From NCBI RefSeq assembly GCF_030704685.1, contig NZ_JAUZDX010000012.1, forward strand, positions 1 to 64,000: a DNA stretch of 64,000 nt, in the 5' to 3' direction. Every line of letters starts with the position of its first letter. Within the stretch, counting starts at the first letter, position 1. Below the pieces are notes generated by a model. It did no database searches. It was not told the DNA's origin and worked only from the letters and a program-made list of their open reading frames with translations. A program made the translations under genes and the position numbers. This stretch comes from Acidovorax sp. A1169. GTDB taxonomy: Bacteria; Pseudomonadota; Gammaproteobacteria; Burkholderiales; Burkholderiaceae_C. Positions 9,463 to 17,538 of the stretch are shown here, piece by piece.

Positions 9463-10896
9463 TCAGGCAGGGCTCGGGAGTGGAATGCTAACGAAAAATC
9501 CCACGCCCTGACCGTTCAGCCCGTCGCCGATCTGCACCTGCCCACCCATGCGCCGCGCCGCCTGCCGCACGATGGCCAGCCCCAGGCCCGAGCCATTGGC
9601 GGCATGCCCTGTGCCACGGTAGAAGCGCTCGAACACCTTGCCGCGCTCGGCCAGCGCAATGCCGGGGCCATCGTCCTGCACCGACAGGTGCAGCATGCCG
9701 GATTCGCTGCGCAGGCCCACGGCCACCGAGCCACCGGCCTGGGCGTAGCGCACAGCGTTGTCGATGAGGTTGTGCGCCACCGATTCCAGTGCCGTTGCGT
9801 CGAGCCGCGCCGGCAGGCTGTCGGGTGCGTCCAGCGACAGCTCGATGCGCTGCGCCATGGCACCGGGCGCCGCCTGCGCCAGCGCAGCGCGCAGCCACTG
9901 CGCCACGTCCATGTCGCGCGGGGCCGGGCGCTGGGCGTCGTCGAGCGCGGCCAGGTCCAGCAGCTGCTGCGCCAGGTGCGAGGTGCGGGCGATGGCTTGC
10001 TCCAGGTGCGCCTGGGCTTCGGTGCGCTCGGCTGCGCTCTCTGATCGCGCCATCACATGGGCTTGCGCGGTGATCACCGCCAGCGGTGTGCGTATCTCGT
10101 GGGCGGCGTCCTGCACGAAGGCGCGCTCGCGCTCCACCTTCTGGCGCAGGCGGGCGAGCAGGGCGTCGAGCGACTGCTCCAGCGGCTTGAGCTCGCGGTG
10201 CCGGGCATCAAAGCCCACGGGCTGCAGCTCGTCGCTGCCGCGCAGGGCAATGCGCTGGGCCAACTGCTGCAGCGGCCGCAGGCCATTGCGCACGGACAGC
10301 CAGACGGGCAGCAGGACGAAGGGGGCTGCCAGCAGCAGGTAGGGCACGAGGGTGCGGCCGTTGTAGTGCAGGTAGTCCGCATCGGCACGCTTGGGCTCCA
10401 GGATGCGCAAGGCCCAGCGCGCACCATGGCCGGTATAGATACGGTAAGGCTGGCCCTGCACGGTGGCGTCCGTGAGGGACGAGCCAGCGATGGGGACGGG
10501 CGGCGGCAGGTCCATGCCCTGCAGCCCGCTGGCGGCATAGACCAGTTGGCCGGAGGTGCCGTCGCGCAACTCGTGCACCAGGGCGCCGGGCAGCAGGCCG
10601 GTCTGGCGGCGGCGCACATTGGTCCAGTGGTCGGTCGAGGCCAGGGCGGCGGCCGCGTGTGACGCATCCGGCAGGTCGGCCAGCGACTCCAGCACGGCGT
10701 CGCCGTACTTGAGCATGCCCGGGTCGTAGGTGATGGCCTGCTTGTACTTCAGGTAGTTGTAGCCCAGCAGCACGGCCCACACCAGCACGAAGGCCGCCAT
10801 GACGGAGGCCACGCTGCGGCGCACCAGCGTGGGCTCTGCCAGCCGCTGCCACAGCGCGCGCAGCCGGTGGGGGTGGTGTTGCCCTGCGCTGCTCAT
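9463..10896 (-). CDS. Sensor histidine kinase
   Basis: This 477-residue kinase has an N-terminal helix (about 28-48), a periplasmic sensor region of about 130 residues, a second helix (about 185-205), a HAMP-like linker, and a HisKA domain with phospho-acceptor His266 in AAHEIRTPLAVI. The ATPase domain has N (NLIDNAVRYA), G1 (DDGPGI) and G2 (GSGLGLAIV) boxes. Architecture resembles QseC/PmrB-type OmpR-partner kinases. It overlaps the response regulator stop by four bases. The signal sensed is unknown. Confidence 0.93.
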   Translation of the reverse strand: MSSAGQHHPHRLRALWQRLAEPTLVRRSVASVMAAFVLVWAVLLGYNYLKYKQAITYDPGMLKYGDAVLESLADLPDASHAAAALASTDHWTNVRRRQTGLLPGALVHELRDGTSGQLVYAASGLQGMDLPPPVPIAGSSLTDATVQGQPYRIYTGHGARWALRILEPKRADADYLHYNGRTLVPYLLLAAPFVLLPVWLSVRNGLRPLQQLAQRIALRGSDELQPVGFDARHRELKPLEQSLDALLARLRQKVERERAFVQDAAHEIRTPLAVITAQAHVMARSESAAERTEAQAHLEQAIARTSHLAQQLLDLAALDDAQRPAPRDMDVAQWLRAALAQAAPGAMAQRIELSLDAPDSLPARLDATALESVAHNLIDNAVRYAQAGGSVAVGLRSESGMLHLSVQDDGPGIALAERGKVFERFYRGTGHAANGSGLGLAIVRQAARRMGGQVQIGDGLNGQGVGFFVSIPLPSPA

Positions 10897-11549
10897 GGCT
10901 GCAGCAGGTAGCCCACGCCGCGCACGGTGCGTATCAGCTCCGCGCCGATCTTGCGGCGCAGGTTGGACACATGCACCTCGATGGCGCCAAAGTCCACGGG
11001 GTCACCGAGCGGGTCGAGCCGCTGCGCGAGCACGCCCTTGGGTACCACTGCGCCGGGCTCGCGCGCCAGCTCCAGCAGCAACTGGAACTCGCGCGGTGAC
11101 AGGTCCAGCGGCGCGCCACCGCGCTGCACGGTGTGGCGCCGGGGCTCGATCACCAGGTCACCGAGCGTCCAGCAGTCGCTGGCCTGGCGCGCGCTGCGCC
11201 GCAGCACGGCGCGGATGCGCGACATCAGCTCGGCCGTGGCGAAGGGCTTGACCACGAAGTCGTCAGCCCCACCATCAAGCCCGGCCAGCCTGTCCTCCAC
11301 CGCCGAGCGCGCGGTGATGACGATGATGGGCACCTGCTCGCCCTGGCCGCGCCAGCGCGCCAGCAGATCGAAGCCGCTGCCGTCGGGCAGGGTCAGGTCC
11401 AGCAGCACGCAGTCGATGGTGGTGGCGTCCACCGTGGCGGGGGCGTCCACCGCGCGGCGCAGCCACTCGCTGCTCAGCCCCTCCACCTTCAGGGCAGACT
11501 GCAGGGCGCGGCCCAGGTCCAAATCGTCCTCGATCAGCAGGATGTGCAT
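10893..11549 (-). CDS. OmpR-family response regulator
   Basis: This 218-residue regulator has an N-terminal receiver (acidic pair at 8-9, phospho-acceptor Asp51 in LLDLTLP, Lys in VVKPF) and a C-terminal winged-helix DNA-binding domain ending HVSNLRRKIG and TVRGVGYLL. It is the first gene of the regulator-kinase-YkgJ unit and overlaps the kinase start (ATGA), the usual coupled arrangement of QseB/PmrA-like systems. Target genes cannot be inferred from the window. Confidence 0.95.
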   Translation of the reverse strand: MHILLIEDDLDLGRALQSALKVEGLSSEWLRRAVDAPATVDATTIDCVLLDLTLPDGSGFDLLARWRGQGEQVPIIVITARSAVEDRLAGLDGGADDFVVKPFATAELMSRIRAVLRRSARQASDCWTLGDLVIEPRRHTVQRGGAPLDLSPREFQLLLELAREPGAVVPKGVLAQRLDPLGDPVDFGAIEVHVSNLRRKIGAELIRTVRGVGYLLQP

Positions 11550-11651
11550 CGCGCGATTGTGGCGCCTGCGGGCTTAAGGCCGGCCAAAGGCGAGGGCAGT
11601 GGGCTTTGGGCTTTGGCATTGCCACAGCATGGGCTGGACAGAATCCACTGC
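11550..11651. other. Intergenic stretch upstream of the response regulator
   Basis: This stretch separates the leftward two-component operon from rightward genes. It should hold the promoter of the operon, but no convincing -35/-10 pair or operator is visible by eye. Confidence 0.4.
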
Positions 11652-11873
11652 ATGGCACGTACCCACTTCCATGCGCTGCTGGCACTGTCCTGGCTGGCGT
11701 GTGCCCCTCTGGGCGGCGCCCCTGCAGGGCCGGCCCTTGCCCCGCTGGCCTGCTCGTCCACGGACCACTGGACCCGGCAGGGCCGCACCGCCCCCTGGCT
11801 GCCGCCGCCGGTCCGCGAGCATGGCCCAGGCGCTGGTGCGGTGCCGCCGAGCAGCGCCTTTGGCTGGGCTTAA
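11652..11873 (+). CDS. Possible small secreted protein
   Basis: A 73-codon frame begins with a plausible signal peptide (MARTHFHALLALSWLACAPLGG), followed by a proline/alanine-rich segment with cysteine and tryptophan. There is no clear Shine-Dalgarno sequence and no recognisable domain. It lies 42 bp before the S9 peptidase gene. In GC-rich DNA a frame of this size may arise by chance, so the call is tentative. Confidence 0.3.
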   Translation: MARTHFHALLALSWLACAPLGGAPAGPALAPLACSSTDHWTRQGRTAPWLPPPVREHGPGAGAVPPSSAFGWA

Positions 11874-11915
11874 GCAAAGGCCCAGCACAATCGGTGGCAT
11901 CCTGAGGAGTCCTGC

Positions 11916-13880
11916 ATGCTGCTGATTCGATCACTGAGTTGTCTGGCCCTGCTGGCGTCCCTGGCGGGCTGCGCCACGGGGCCCACGCACCCGTCACTGG
12001 CCGGCGCGCCCCTGCCCGAGCTGATTCCCGTGCGTGACTTCGTGGCCAACCGCCAGGCCACGGGCAGCTACCGCGTCTCGCCCGATGGCAAACACCTGGC
12101 CTGGACGGGGACCGAGGGCGTGAGCCCCGCCATCTGGGTGCGCACGCTCGGCAAGGATGATGCCCGTGCGTTCCCGATCCGCGCGCGCTTTTTCCGCTGG
12201 ACTGCGGACAGCCAGTACCTGGCGGCCGTGGTCGATGGCTCGGGCGACGAGAACACGCATGTGCATGCGGTTGCCGTGCACCGCCAGGGCGCAGCCTGGG
12301 TGGACCTCACGCCGTTCGACAAGACCGCGTCCCACCTGCTGCAGACGGTGGAGGGCGGGCCCGACCTGATGGTCACGACCAACCGCCGCGACAAGAAGGT
12401 GTTCGACCTGCACCGCGTGGACCCGCGCACCGGTGCCCACACCGTGGTGGCCACCAACCCGGGCAACGTGGCCTCCTGGGGCGTGGACCGGCAGGGGCGC
12501 CTGCGCACACGGCTCATCGTGTCGGACACGGCCAGCCAGCTGCAGCGCCCCGGCGCGGCGGCAGACAGTGCCTGGACCTCCATCGCCGAATGGGGCCGCT
12601 TCGAGGGCCTGCGCCTGCTGGAGCCCGATGCCAGCGGCCAAGCCATGTGGGCCCTGTCCAACCGCGGGCGCGACAAGGTGGCGCTGGTGCGCATGGACCT
12701 GGCCACCGGCGCCGAGACGCTGGTCCATGCCACGCCCGAGGTGGACCTGGACTACGTGCTCATCAGCCGCACCACGCAGCAGCCGCTGATTGCCTATTCC
12801 ATGCCCGGCTACCCCCGGCGCGAGGTGTTCGATGCCGCGCTGCGCCAGCGCCTGGCCGTGCTGGACAAGGGCCAGAACGCCGAGATCGCCGTGACCAGCA
12901 GCGACGACCAGGAGCGCACGCTGACCGTGGCCGTCACCACGGAGCGCAGCACCAGGAGCTACCTGCTGCCCGGCGAAGGGGGAGAGCCAGTGTTCCTGGG
13001 CGAAAGCCGCATGGCCCAACTGGCCTCGGCGCTGACCGCCACGGAGCCCGTCTCTTTTGCCAGCCGCGACGGTCTCACCCTGCACGGCTACCTGACCCTG
13101 CCCGCCGGCGTGGCCGCGAAGAATCTGCCCATGGTGCTGCTGGTGCACGGCGGCCCCTGGGCGCGCGACCGCTGGGGCGACAGCGCCACCAGCCGCAGCC
13201 TGCAGCACTTTCTGGCCAACCGGGGGTATGCCGTGCTGCAGGTCAACTACCGGGGCTCGTCGGGCTATTGCCGCGCCTTCATGGAAAAGGCCATCGGCGA
13301 GTTTGCCGGCAAGATGCACGACGACCTGGTCGACGGCGTGCAGTGGGCGGTGCAGACCGGCGTGGCCGACCCGCGGCGCGTGGCCATCTACGGTGCGAGC
13401 TACGGCGGCTATGCCGCCCTGGTGGGCGCGACCTTCACGCCCGAGGTATTTGCCTGCGCGGTGGACGTGGTGGGCCTGTCGCACCTGGCGCGCTTCATGG
13501 AAACCGTGCCGCCCTACTGGGAGATGGGCATGGTCGGCTGGCGGCGCTACATCGGCGACCCCGCCAAGCCCGAAGACCGGCGCGTGATGGATGCCAAGTC
13601 GCCCCTGTTTAAGGTGGGGCCCGCCACCAGCCCCTTGCTCATCATGCACGGCGTGAACGACCCGCGCGTGAAGCTGGAGCAGTCGGAGCTGATGGTGGCT
13701 GCCCTGCGCCGCGCCGGGCGGCCGGTGGACTACGTCACCTTCCAGGGCGACGGCCACGGCAACCAGAAGTGGAGCAACAACCTCACCATGTACCGCAAGA
13801 CCGAGGAGTTCCTGGCCAGTTGCCTGGGCGGGCGCACGGGCGGGTTCGATTACTACCAGCTGGCTTCCTGGGCTTTTTGA
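11916..13880 (+). CDS. S9 family (prolyl oligopeptidase-like) peptidase, lipoprotein
   Basis: This 654-residue protein has a lipoprotein signal with lipobox LAGC near residue 20, an N-terminal beta-propeller-like half (about 40-370) and a C-terminal alpha/beta hydrolase. The predicted catalytic triad is Ser495 (GASYGGYA), Asp582 (NDPRV) and His614 (GDGHG). Such enzymes cleave peptides after proline or alanine, here probably tethered to the envelope facing the periplasm. A 129-residue secreted protein follows after 10 bp and is likely co-expressed. Confidence 0.9.
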   Translation: MLLIRSLSCLALLASLAGCATGPTHPSLAGAPLPELIPVRDFVANRQATGSYRVSPDGKHLAWTGTEGVSPAIWVRTLGKDDARAFPIRARFFRWTADSQYLAAVVDGSGDENTHVHAVAVHRQGAAWVDLTPFDKTASHLLQTVEGGPDLMVTTNRRDKKVFDLHRVDPRTGAHTVVATNPGNVASWGVDRQGRLRTRLIVSDTASQLQRPGAAADSAWTSIAEWGRFEGLRLLEPDASGQAMWALSNRGRDKVALVRMDLATGAETLVHATPEVDLDYVLISRTTQQPLIAYSMPGYPRREVFDAALRQRLAVLDKGQNAEIAVTSSDDQERTLTVAVTTERSTRSYLLPGEGGEPVFLGESRMAQLASALTATEPVSFASRDGLTLHGYLTLPAGVAAKNLPMVLLVHGGPWARDRWGDSATSRSLQHFLANRGYAVLQVNYRGSSGYCRAFMEKAIGEFAGKMHDDLVDGVQWAVQTGVADPRRVAIYGASYGGYAALVGATFTPEVFACAVDVVGLSHLARFMETVPPYWEMGMVGWRRYIGDPAKPEDRRVMDAKSPLFKVGPATSPLLIMHGVNDPRVKLEQSELMVAALRRAGRPVDYVTFQGDGHGNQKWSNNLTMYRKTEEFLASCLGGRTGGFDYYQLASWAF

Positions 13881-13890
13881 AGGAGGATGT

Positions 13891-14280
13891 ATGGATCGAC
13901 GGAGAATGGCCATGGTTCAGCAGGCCCGGTGCCTGGCCCTGGCCGGCGTGGCTGCTGCCGCCCTGGTGGTCTGCAGTGCGTTGGCCCAACCCGCAGTGCC
14001 GGCGCAGGCGGACGGCCAGGCCGCGCCGGTGCTCACGCGGGCGCGGGTCGTCTCTGTCCAGCAGGAGCCGGGAGGGCCGCTGTATGTGCGCCTGAAGCTG
14101 CTGCCGCGGGCCAAGCTGCCCTTCACGACCCAGCGCTTCACGGTGGTCGACCGTACGCTGCTGGCCGGTATTGCCGAAGGGGCCTGGGTCAAGTTCACCG
14201 CAAAGAGCGTGGACGGCGAGAACACCTTGACGTCCATCCAGGTGGCCGAGGAGTGCAAGCGCTTTCAGCCCTGTGACTGA
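13891..14280 (+). CDS. Secreted protein with CusF-like fold
   Basis: This 129-residue protein has an N-terminal signal peptide (to about residue 32, ending SALAQ) and then a stretch of about 75 residues whose pattern (RFTVVDRTLL..I.EGAWVKFTAKS) recalls the small beta-barrel of CusF-type copper-binding proteins. The His/Met/Trp metal ligands of CusF are not evident, so metal binding is doubtful. AGGAGG just upstream supports the start. It probably forms a two-gene unit with the S9 peptidase. Confidence 0.7.
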   Translation: MDRRRMAMVQQARCLALAGVAAAALVVCSALAQPAVPAQADGQAAPVLTRARVVSVQQEPGGPLYVRLKLLPRAKLPFTTQRFTVVDRTLLAGIAEGAWVKFTAKSVDGENTLTSIQVAEECKRFQPCD

Positions 14281-14300
14281 AGCGCCAGCGCCGGCGCTCC

Positions 14301-14981
14301 TCACCCGTAGAGCGCGCCGTTTTCCAGGGCGGCCAGGGCGTTGGCGAGGTTGGTGCGGGCCTGGGCTTCATACCGCCCATGGAACCAGTCGGTGCCATAG
14401 ATGCGCGGCCGCTCCAGAAAACCCCGCAGCACCGCGCTGCGGCCCGCCACATAGCGCGGCCAGCGCACGAAGAAGTATTCGCGCCGCACATTGCGCTCGA
14501 ACTGGCGGTACACCGCGTCGCTCTGGCCCAGCACGGCCAGGTCGATGTCCACCACCCACTGCGCATCGCCGGTGAGCGGGCCGGGGTTGTGGCGCGTGTC
14601 GAGGATGAACTGGTGCACGGCCTGCACCAGTGGGGGCGGCAGAACCTGCGCGGCCAGGAAGCGGCTGGCCCAGTCGGCGCTCTTTTCTTCGTTCAGGCGG
14701 CCCCAGGGCCGGTAGACGGCGTCGTGGAACCACAGCGCCAGCGCCACGGCATGGGGCTGCTGCAGCGCGTCGGGCAGGGCGGTCTGCACCGCCTGCAGGT
14801 GGCGCAGGCAGGCCCACAGGTGCGTGGTGTCGTGGTAGGCGCGCGGCCACCGCGCCCAGGCCAGCACCAGGCGCCGGCCTTCGCTGCGCCAGGCGGGCGT
14901 ATCCCGGCCCAGGGCCTGGCCCAGCGATTGCCAGTGCGCCAGCAGTTCGGCGCAATGGGCGGGCTGGCGGCGCCAGGGCAT
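14301..14981 (-). CDS. HD-superfamily predicted metal-dependent phosphohydrolase
   Basis: This 226-residue protein matches the pattern of COG4339-type HD hydrolases: YHDTTHLWACLRHL (about residues 36-49), LWFHDAVY with the HD pair (about 75-82), and a late acidic segment VDIDLAVLG. The natural substrate of the family is unknown. ATG 14981 is used; the open frame further upstream only crosses the argF-tail repeats. It lies 11 nt after the stop of the displaced argF tail, consistent with old translational coupling to argF. Confidence 0.82.
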   Translation of the reverse strand: MPWRRQPAHCAELLAHWQSLGQALGRDTPAWRSEGRRLVLAWARWPRAYHDTTHLWACLRHLQAVQTALPDALQQPHAVALALWFHDAVYRPWGRLNEEKSADWASRFLAAQVLPPPLVQAVHQFILDTRHNPGPLTGDAQWVVDIDLAVLGQSDAVYRQFERNVRREYFFVRWPRYVAGRSAVLRGFLERPRIYGTDWFHGRYEAQARTNLANALAALENGALYG

Positions 14982-14992
14982 GGTGAAGAGAC

Positions 14993-15157
14993 TCAGGCCA
15001 CCTTGCCCAGCAGCAGGTACTCCATGAGTGCCTTTTGCGCGTGCATCCTGTTCTGGCTGCGGCACGCAGTCTGCGACTGCTTCACGTCCGCGTTGCGGAC
15101 ATGGGCCTGCGCCGAAACAGTCTGCTGGCGCTGTCGCGCCACCGTGCCGCATTTCAT
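14993..15157 (-). CDS. 54-codon frame ending in a displaced ArgF tail
   Basis: The start ATG overlaps the argF stop (ATGA). The frame runs open through the inserted 161-bp segment and into the original argF 3' end, so the last 18 residues (from NRMHAQKALMEYL) duplicate the ArgF C-terminus. It stops 11 nt before the HD hydrolase start. It may be a translated relay that keeps the downstream gene coupled, or simply an open remnant; no known domain is seen. Confidence 0.4.
   Translation of the reverse strand: MKCGTVARQRQQTVSAQAHVRNADVKQSQTACRSQNRMHAQKALMEYLLLGKVA
15015..15052. repeat. 38-bp direct repeat, copy A (displaced argF end)
   Basis: This is identical over 38 bp to 15176-15213. On the minus strand it encodes ArgF residues NRMHAQKALMEY plus two bases, followed by codons for LLLGKVA and a stop at 14993. 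It is interpreted as the original 3' end of argF pushed downstream by an insertion. Confidence 0.85.
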
Positions 15158-15213
15158 GCGACACGGCCGAGCAAAAGGTACTCCATGAGTGCCTTTTGCG
15201 CGTGCATCCTGTT
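15053..15213. mobile_element. 161-bp mini-element inserted in the argF 3' end
   Basis: The stretch lies between two copies of a 38-bp direct repeat (second copy 15176-15213 included) and supplies a replacement C-terminus for ArgF, LLLGRVA, encoded by different codons from the displaced LLLGKVA. This is the signature of a site-specific element that integrates into a gene end and restores it. No integrase is present. The interior (15053-15175) is rich in hairpins: 15066-15080, 15086-15100, 15126-15141 and 15142-15166. Confidence 0.6.
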
Positions 15214-16062
15214 TTCTGCCTCATCCCAGACCACGGACTGCGGCCCGTCGATCACATCGGCTTCCACCTCTTCACCCCGGTGCGCAGGCAGGCAGTGCAT
15301 GAACAGCGCATCGGGTTTGGCGGCGGCCATCATCTCGGCGTCCACGCACCAGTCGGCGAAGGCCTTCTTGCGCTCTTCATTCTCGGCCTCGTAGCCCATG
15401 CTGGTCCACACGTCGGTGGTCACCAGGTCGGCGCCCTTGCAGGCTTCGAGCGGGTCGCTGAAGAACTGGTAGCTGCCGGCAGTGGCACCGGCCAGCTTCT
15501 CGTCCACTTCGTAGCCGCGCGGTGTGCTTACATGCACCTTGAAGCCCAGCAGCGCCGCTGCCTGCAGCCAGGTGTTGGCCATGTTGTTGCCGTCGCCCAC
15601 CCAGGCCACCGTCTTGCCCTGTATCGAGCCGCGGTGCTCGATGAAGGTGAAGATGTCGGCCAGGATCTGGCAGGGGTGGAACTCGTTGGTCAGGCCGTTG
15701 ATCACGGGCACGCGCGAGTGCGCCGCGAAGCTTTCGATCTTGGTCTGCTCGTAGGTGCGGATCATCACCAGGTCCACCATGCGGCTGATGACCTTGGCGC
15801 TGTCCTCGATGGGCTCGGCGCGGCCGAGCTGGCTGTCGCCCGTGGTCAGGTGCACCACGCTGCCGCCCAACTGGTACATGCCGGCCTCGAAACTCACGCG
15901 CGTTCGGGTGCTGGCCTTCTCGAAGATCATGGCCAGCGTGCGGTCCACCAGGGGGTGGTGCTTTTCGTAGGCCTTGAACTTCTTCTTGATGAGCGCGGCA
16001 CGCTCGAACAGGTAGGTGTACTCGTCGGCGCTGAGATCGTTGAACTGCAGGTAATGTTTCAT
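15154..16062 (-). CDS. argF: Ornithine carbamoyltransferase
   Basis: This 302-residue enzyme makes citrulline from ornithine and carbamoyl phosphate in arginine biosynthesis. Motifs are the carbamoyl-phosphate loop KASTRTRVSFE (about residues 50-60), the HPCQ motif and the ornithine-binding HCLPAHRG. Length is normal. The last residues (LLLGRVA) derive from an inserted element; the ancestral tail lies downstream at 14993-15052. It begins 33 bp after argD, so the two form one operon. Confidence 0.97.
   Translation of the reverse strand: MKHYLQFNDLSADEYTYLFERAALIKKKFKAYEKHHPLVDRTLAMIFEKASTRTRVSFEAGMYQLGGSVVHLTTGDSQLGRAEPIEDSAKVISRMVDLVMIRTYEQTKIESFAAHSRVPVINGLTNEFHPCQILADIFTFIEHRGSIQGKTVAWVGDGNNMANTWLQAAALLGFKVHVSTPRGYEVDEKLAGATAGSYQFFSDPLEACKGADLVTTDVWTSMGYEAENEERKKAFADWCVDAEMMAAAKPDALFMHCLPAHRGEEVEADVIDGPQSVVWDEAENRMHAQKALMEYLLLGRVA
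15176..15213. repeat. 38-bp direct repeat, copy B (current argF end)
   Basis: This is identical to 15015-15052. It lies inside the functional argF coding sequence and marks the junction between the native gene and the element-supplied tail. Confidence 0.85.
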
Positions 16063-16095
16063 GGCATTGCGGCGCGCTGCATGCGCGCCCAGGGT

Positions 16096-17292
16096 TTATT
16101 CGGCCAGCAGGGCCTTGACCAGCGGGACCAGCTTGGCGACGATCTCGTCGGCCTCGGCGGTGGACAGGATCAGTGCGGGCACCAGGCGAATCACCTTGTC
16201 GGCCGTCACGCTCAGCAGCAGGCCAGCTTCGGCCGCCTGGGCCACCAGCACGCCGCAGGGCTTGTCCAGTTCCACGCCAAGCATCAGGCCCTGGCCGCGC
16301 ACTTCCTTGACCCCGGGCAGGCTGCCCAGTTCGCGCACGAGCGCGGCCTTCAGGTGCTCACCCACGGTGGCTGCATTGTGCAGCAGACCGTCTTCTTCCA
16401 TGATGCGGATGGTCTCCACGCCGGCGCGCATGGCCAGCGGGTTGCCGCCGAAGGTGGTGCCATGGTTGCCCGGCTGCAGCACGTTGGCGGCCTTGGGGCC
16501 GGCCACCACCGCGCCGATGGGCACGCCCGAGCCCAGGCCCTTGGCCAGGGGCATCACGTCCGGCACGATACCGGCCCATTGGTGCGCGAACCACTTGCCG
16601 GTGCGGCCCATGCCGCACTGCACTTCGTCGATCATCATCAGCCATCCGCGCTCGTCGCACAGCTTGCGCAGTTGCTGCAGGTACTCGACGCGCATCGGGT
16701 TGATGCCGCCTTCGCCCTGGATGGTCTCGAAGAACACGGCCACCACGTTGGGGTTGCCCTCGGTGGCCTGCTTGATGGCCTCGATGTCGTTCAGCGGCAC
16801 GCGCACGAAGCCTTCCACCAGCGGGCCGAAGCCGTTGTGGATCTTGGGGTTGCCGGTGGCCGACATGGTGGCGATGGAGCGGCCGTGGAAGGCCTTCTCG
16901 TAGACCACGATCTCGGGCTTGGCGATGCCCTTGTCCACGCCGTACTTGCGCGCGATCTTCAGGGCCGCCTCGTTGGCTTCCAGGCCCGAGTTGCAGAAGA
17001 ACACGTTGGTCATGCCCGACAGCTCCACCAGCTTGGCCGCCAGGGTCTCCTGCAGGGGGACGTGGTAGTAGTTGGAGGAATGCATGATCTGGCTGATCTG
17101 GTGCTGCAGCGCGGGCACCAGCTGGGGGTGGTTGTGGCCCAGCGTGTTCACGGCGATGCCGCCCAGGCCATCGAGGTATTCCTTGCCGTTCACGTCCCAC
17201 ACGCGGCAGCCTTGACCGCGGGCCAGCGCAATCGGCACGCGGCCATAGGTGTTCATCACGTGGGGCGAGGCGGCCTCAATGAAAGCGGTCAT
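16096..17292 (-). CDS. argD: Acetylornithine aminotransferase
   Basis: This 398-residue class III PLP aminotransferase converts N-acetylglutamate semialdehyde to N-acetylornithine and often also acts in lysine synthesis. Features are NSGLEANEAALK, the PLP-binding aspartate region MMIDEVQCGMGR and the Schiff-base lysine in LAKGLGSGVP. ATG 17292 is selected because AGGAG lies about eight bases upstream and MTAFIEAASPHVMNTYGR is the usual N-terminus. It is co-directional with argF, 33 bp apart. Confidence 0.94.
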   Translation of the reverse strand: MTAFIEAASPHVMNTYGRVPIALARGQGCRVWDVNGKEYLDGLGGIAVNTLGHNHPQLVPALQHQISQIMHSSNYYHVPLQETLAAKLVELSGMTNVFFCNSGLEANEAALKIARKYGVDKGIAKPEIVVYEKAFHGRSIATMSATGNPKIHNGFGPLVEGFVRVPLNDIEAIKQATEGNPNVVAVFFETIQGEGGINPMRVEYLQQLRKLCDERGWLMMIDEVQCGMGRTGKWFAHQWAGIVPDVMPLAKGLGSGVPIGAVVAGPKAANVLQPGNHGTTFGGNPLAMRAGVETIRIMEEDGLLHNAATVGEHLKAALVRELGSLPGVKEVRGQGLMLGVELDKPCGVLVAQAAEAGLLLSVTADKVIRLVPALILSTAEADEIVAKLVPLVKALLAE

Positions 17293-17453
17293 GCAGAAAT
17301 CTCCTGGCGGTGCGGTGAGAGGGTGGGCTTGTCCACCCCGAAAACGAAGCACGATTCTAGGGGCCATGCGATGACCCGCTGTTGACGATTGCGCATCACT
17401 GCAATGCGCGTGGCCGGCGATGCCTTGAGCGCTGGTAGGAAATAGGGAGGTAG

Positions 17454-17467
17454 CTCTTATATAAGAG
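17454..17467. promoter_or_regulatory. Perfect 14-bp palindrome upstream of DUF3579 gene
   Basis: CTCTTATATAAGAG is a perfect inverted repeat, AT-rich in a GC-rich background, followed by TAGAAT at about 17469. It is a likely operator overlapping a promoter for the gene at 17539. A second perfect inverted repeat (GCTGCA-G-TGCAGC, 17480-17492) follows. The binding protein is unknown. Confidence 0.5.
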
Positions 17468-17538
17468 TTAGAATGCTACGCTGCAGTGCAGCATGCAGTG
17501 ATCCTGTGGCTGCCGACTGTCCATTACACTTCGACCCG

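Noticed and set aside
15026..15187. Cysteine-rich 53-codon frame on the plus strand across the argF insertion
   Set aside because: It starts inside the antisense of the duplicated argF tail, has no ribosome site, and its cysteines come from the palindromic GCA-rich repeats.
14301..15224. Extended 307-residue version of the HD protein starting in argF
   Set aside because: The extra N-terminus is translated from the repeat region and lacks similarity to the family; ATG 14981 gives the conserved start.
15028..17385. A 785-codon open frame opposite argF and argD
   Set aside because: Shadow of two unmistakable arginine genes on the other strand; composition is typical of antisense frames in high-GC DNA.
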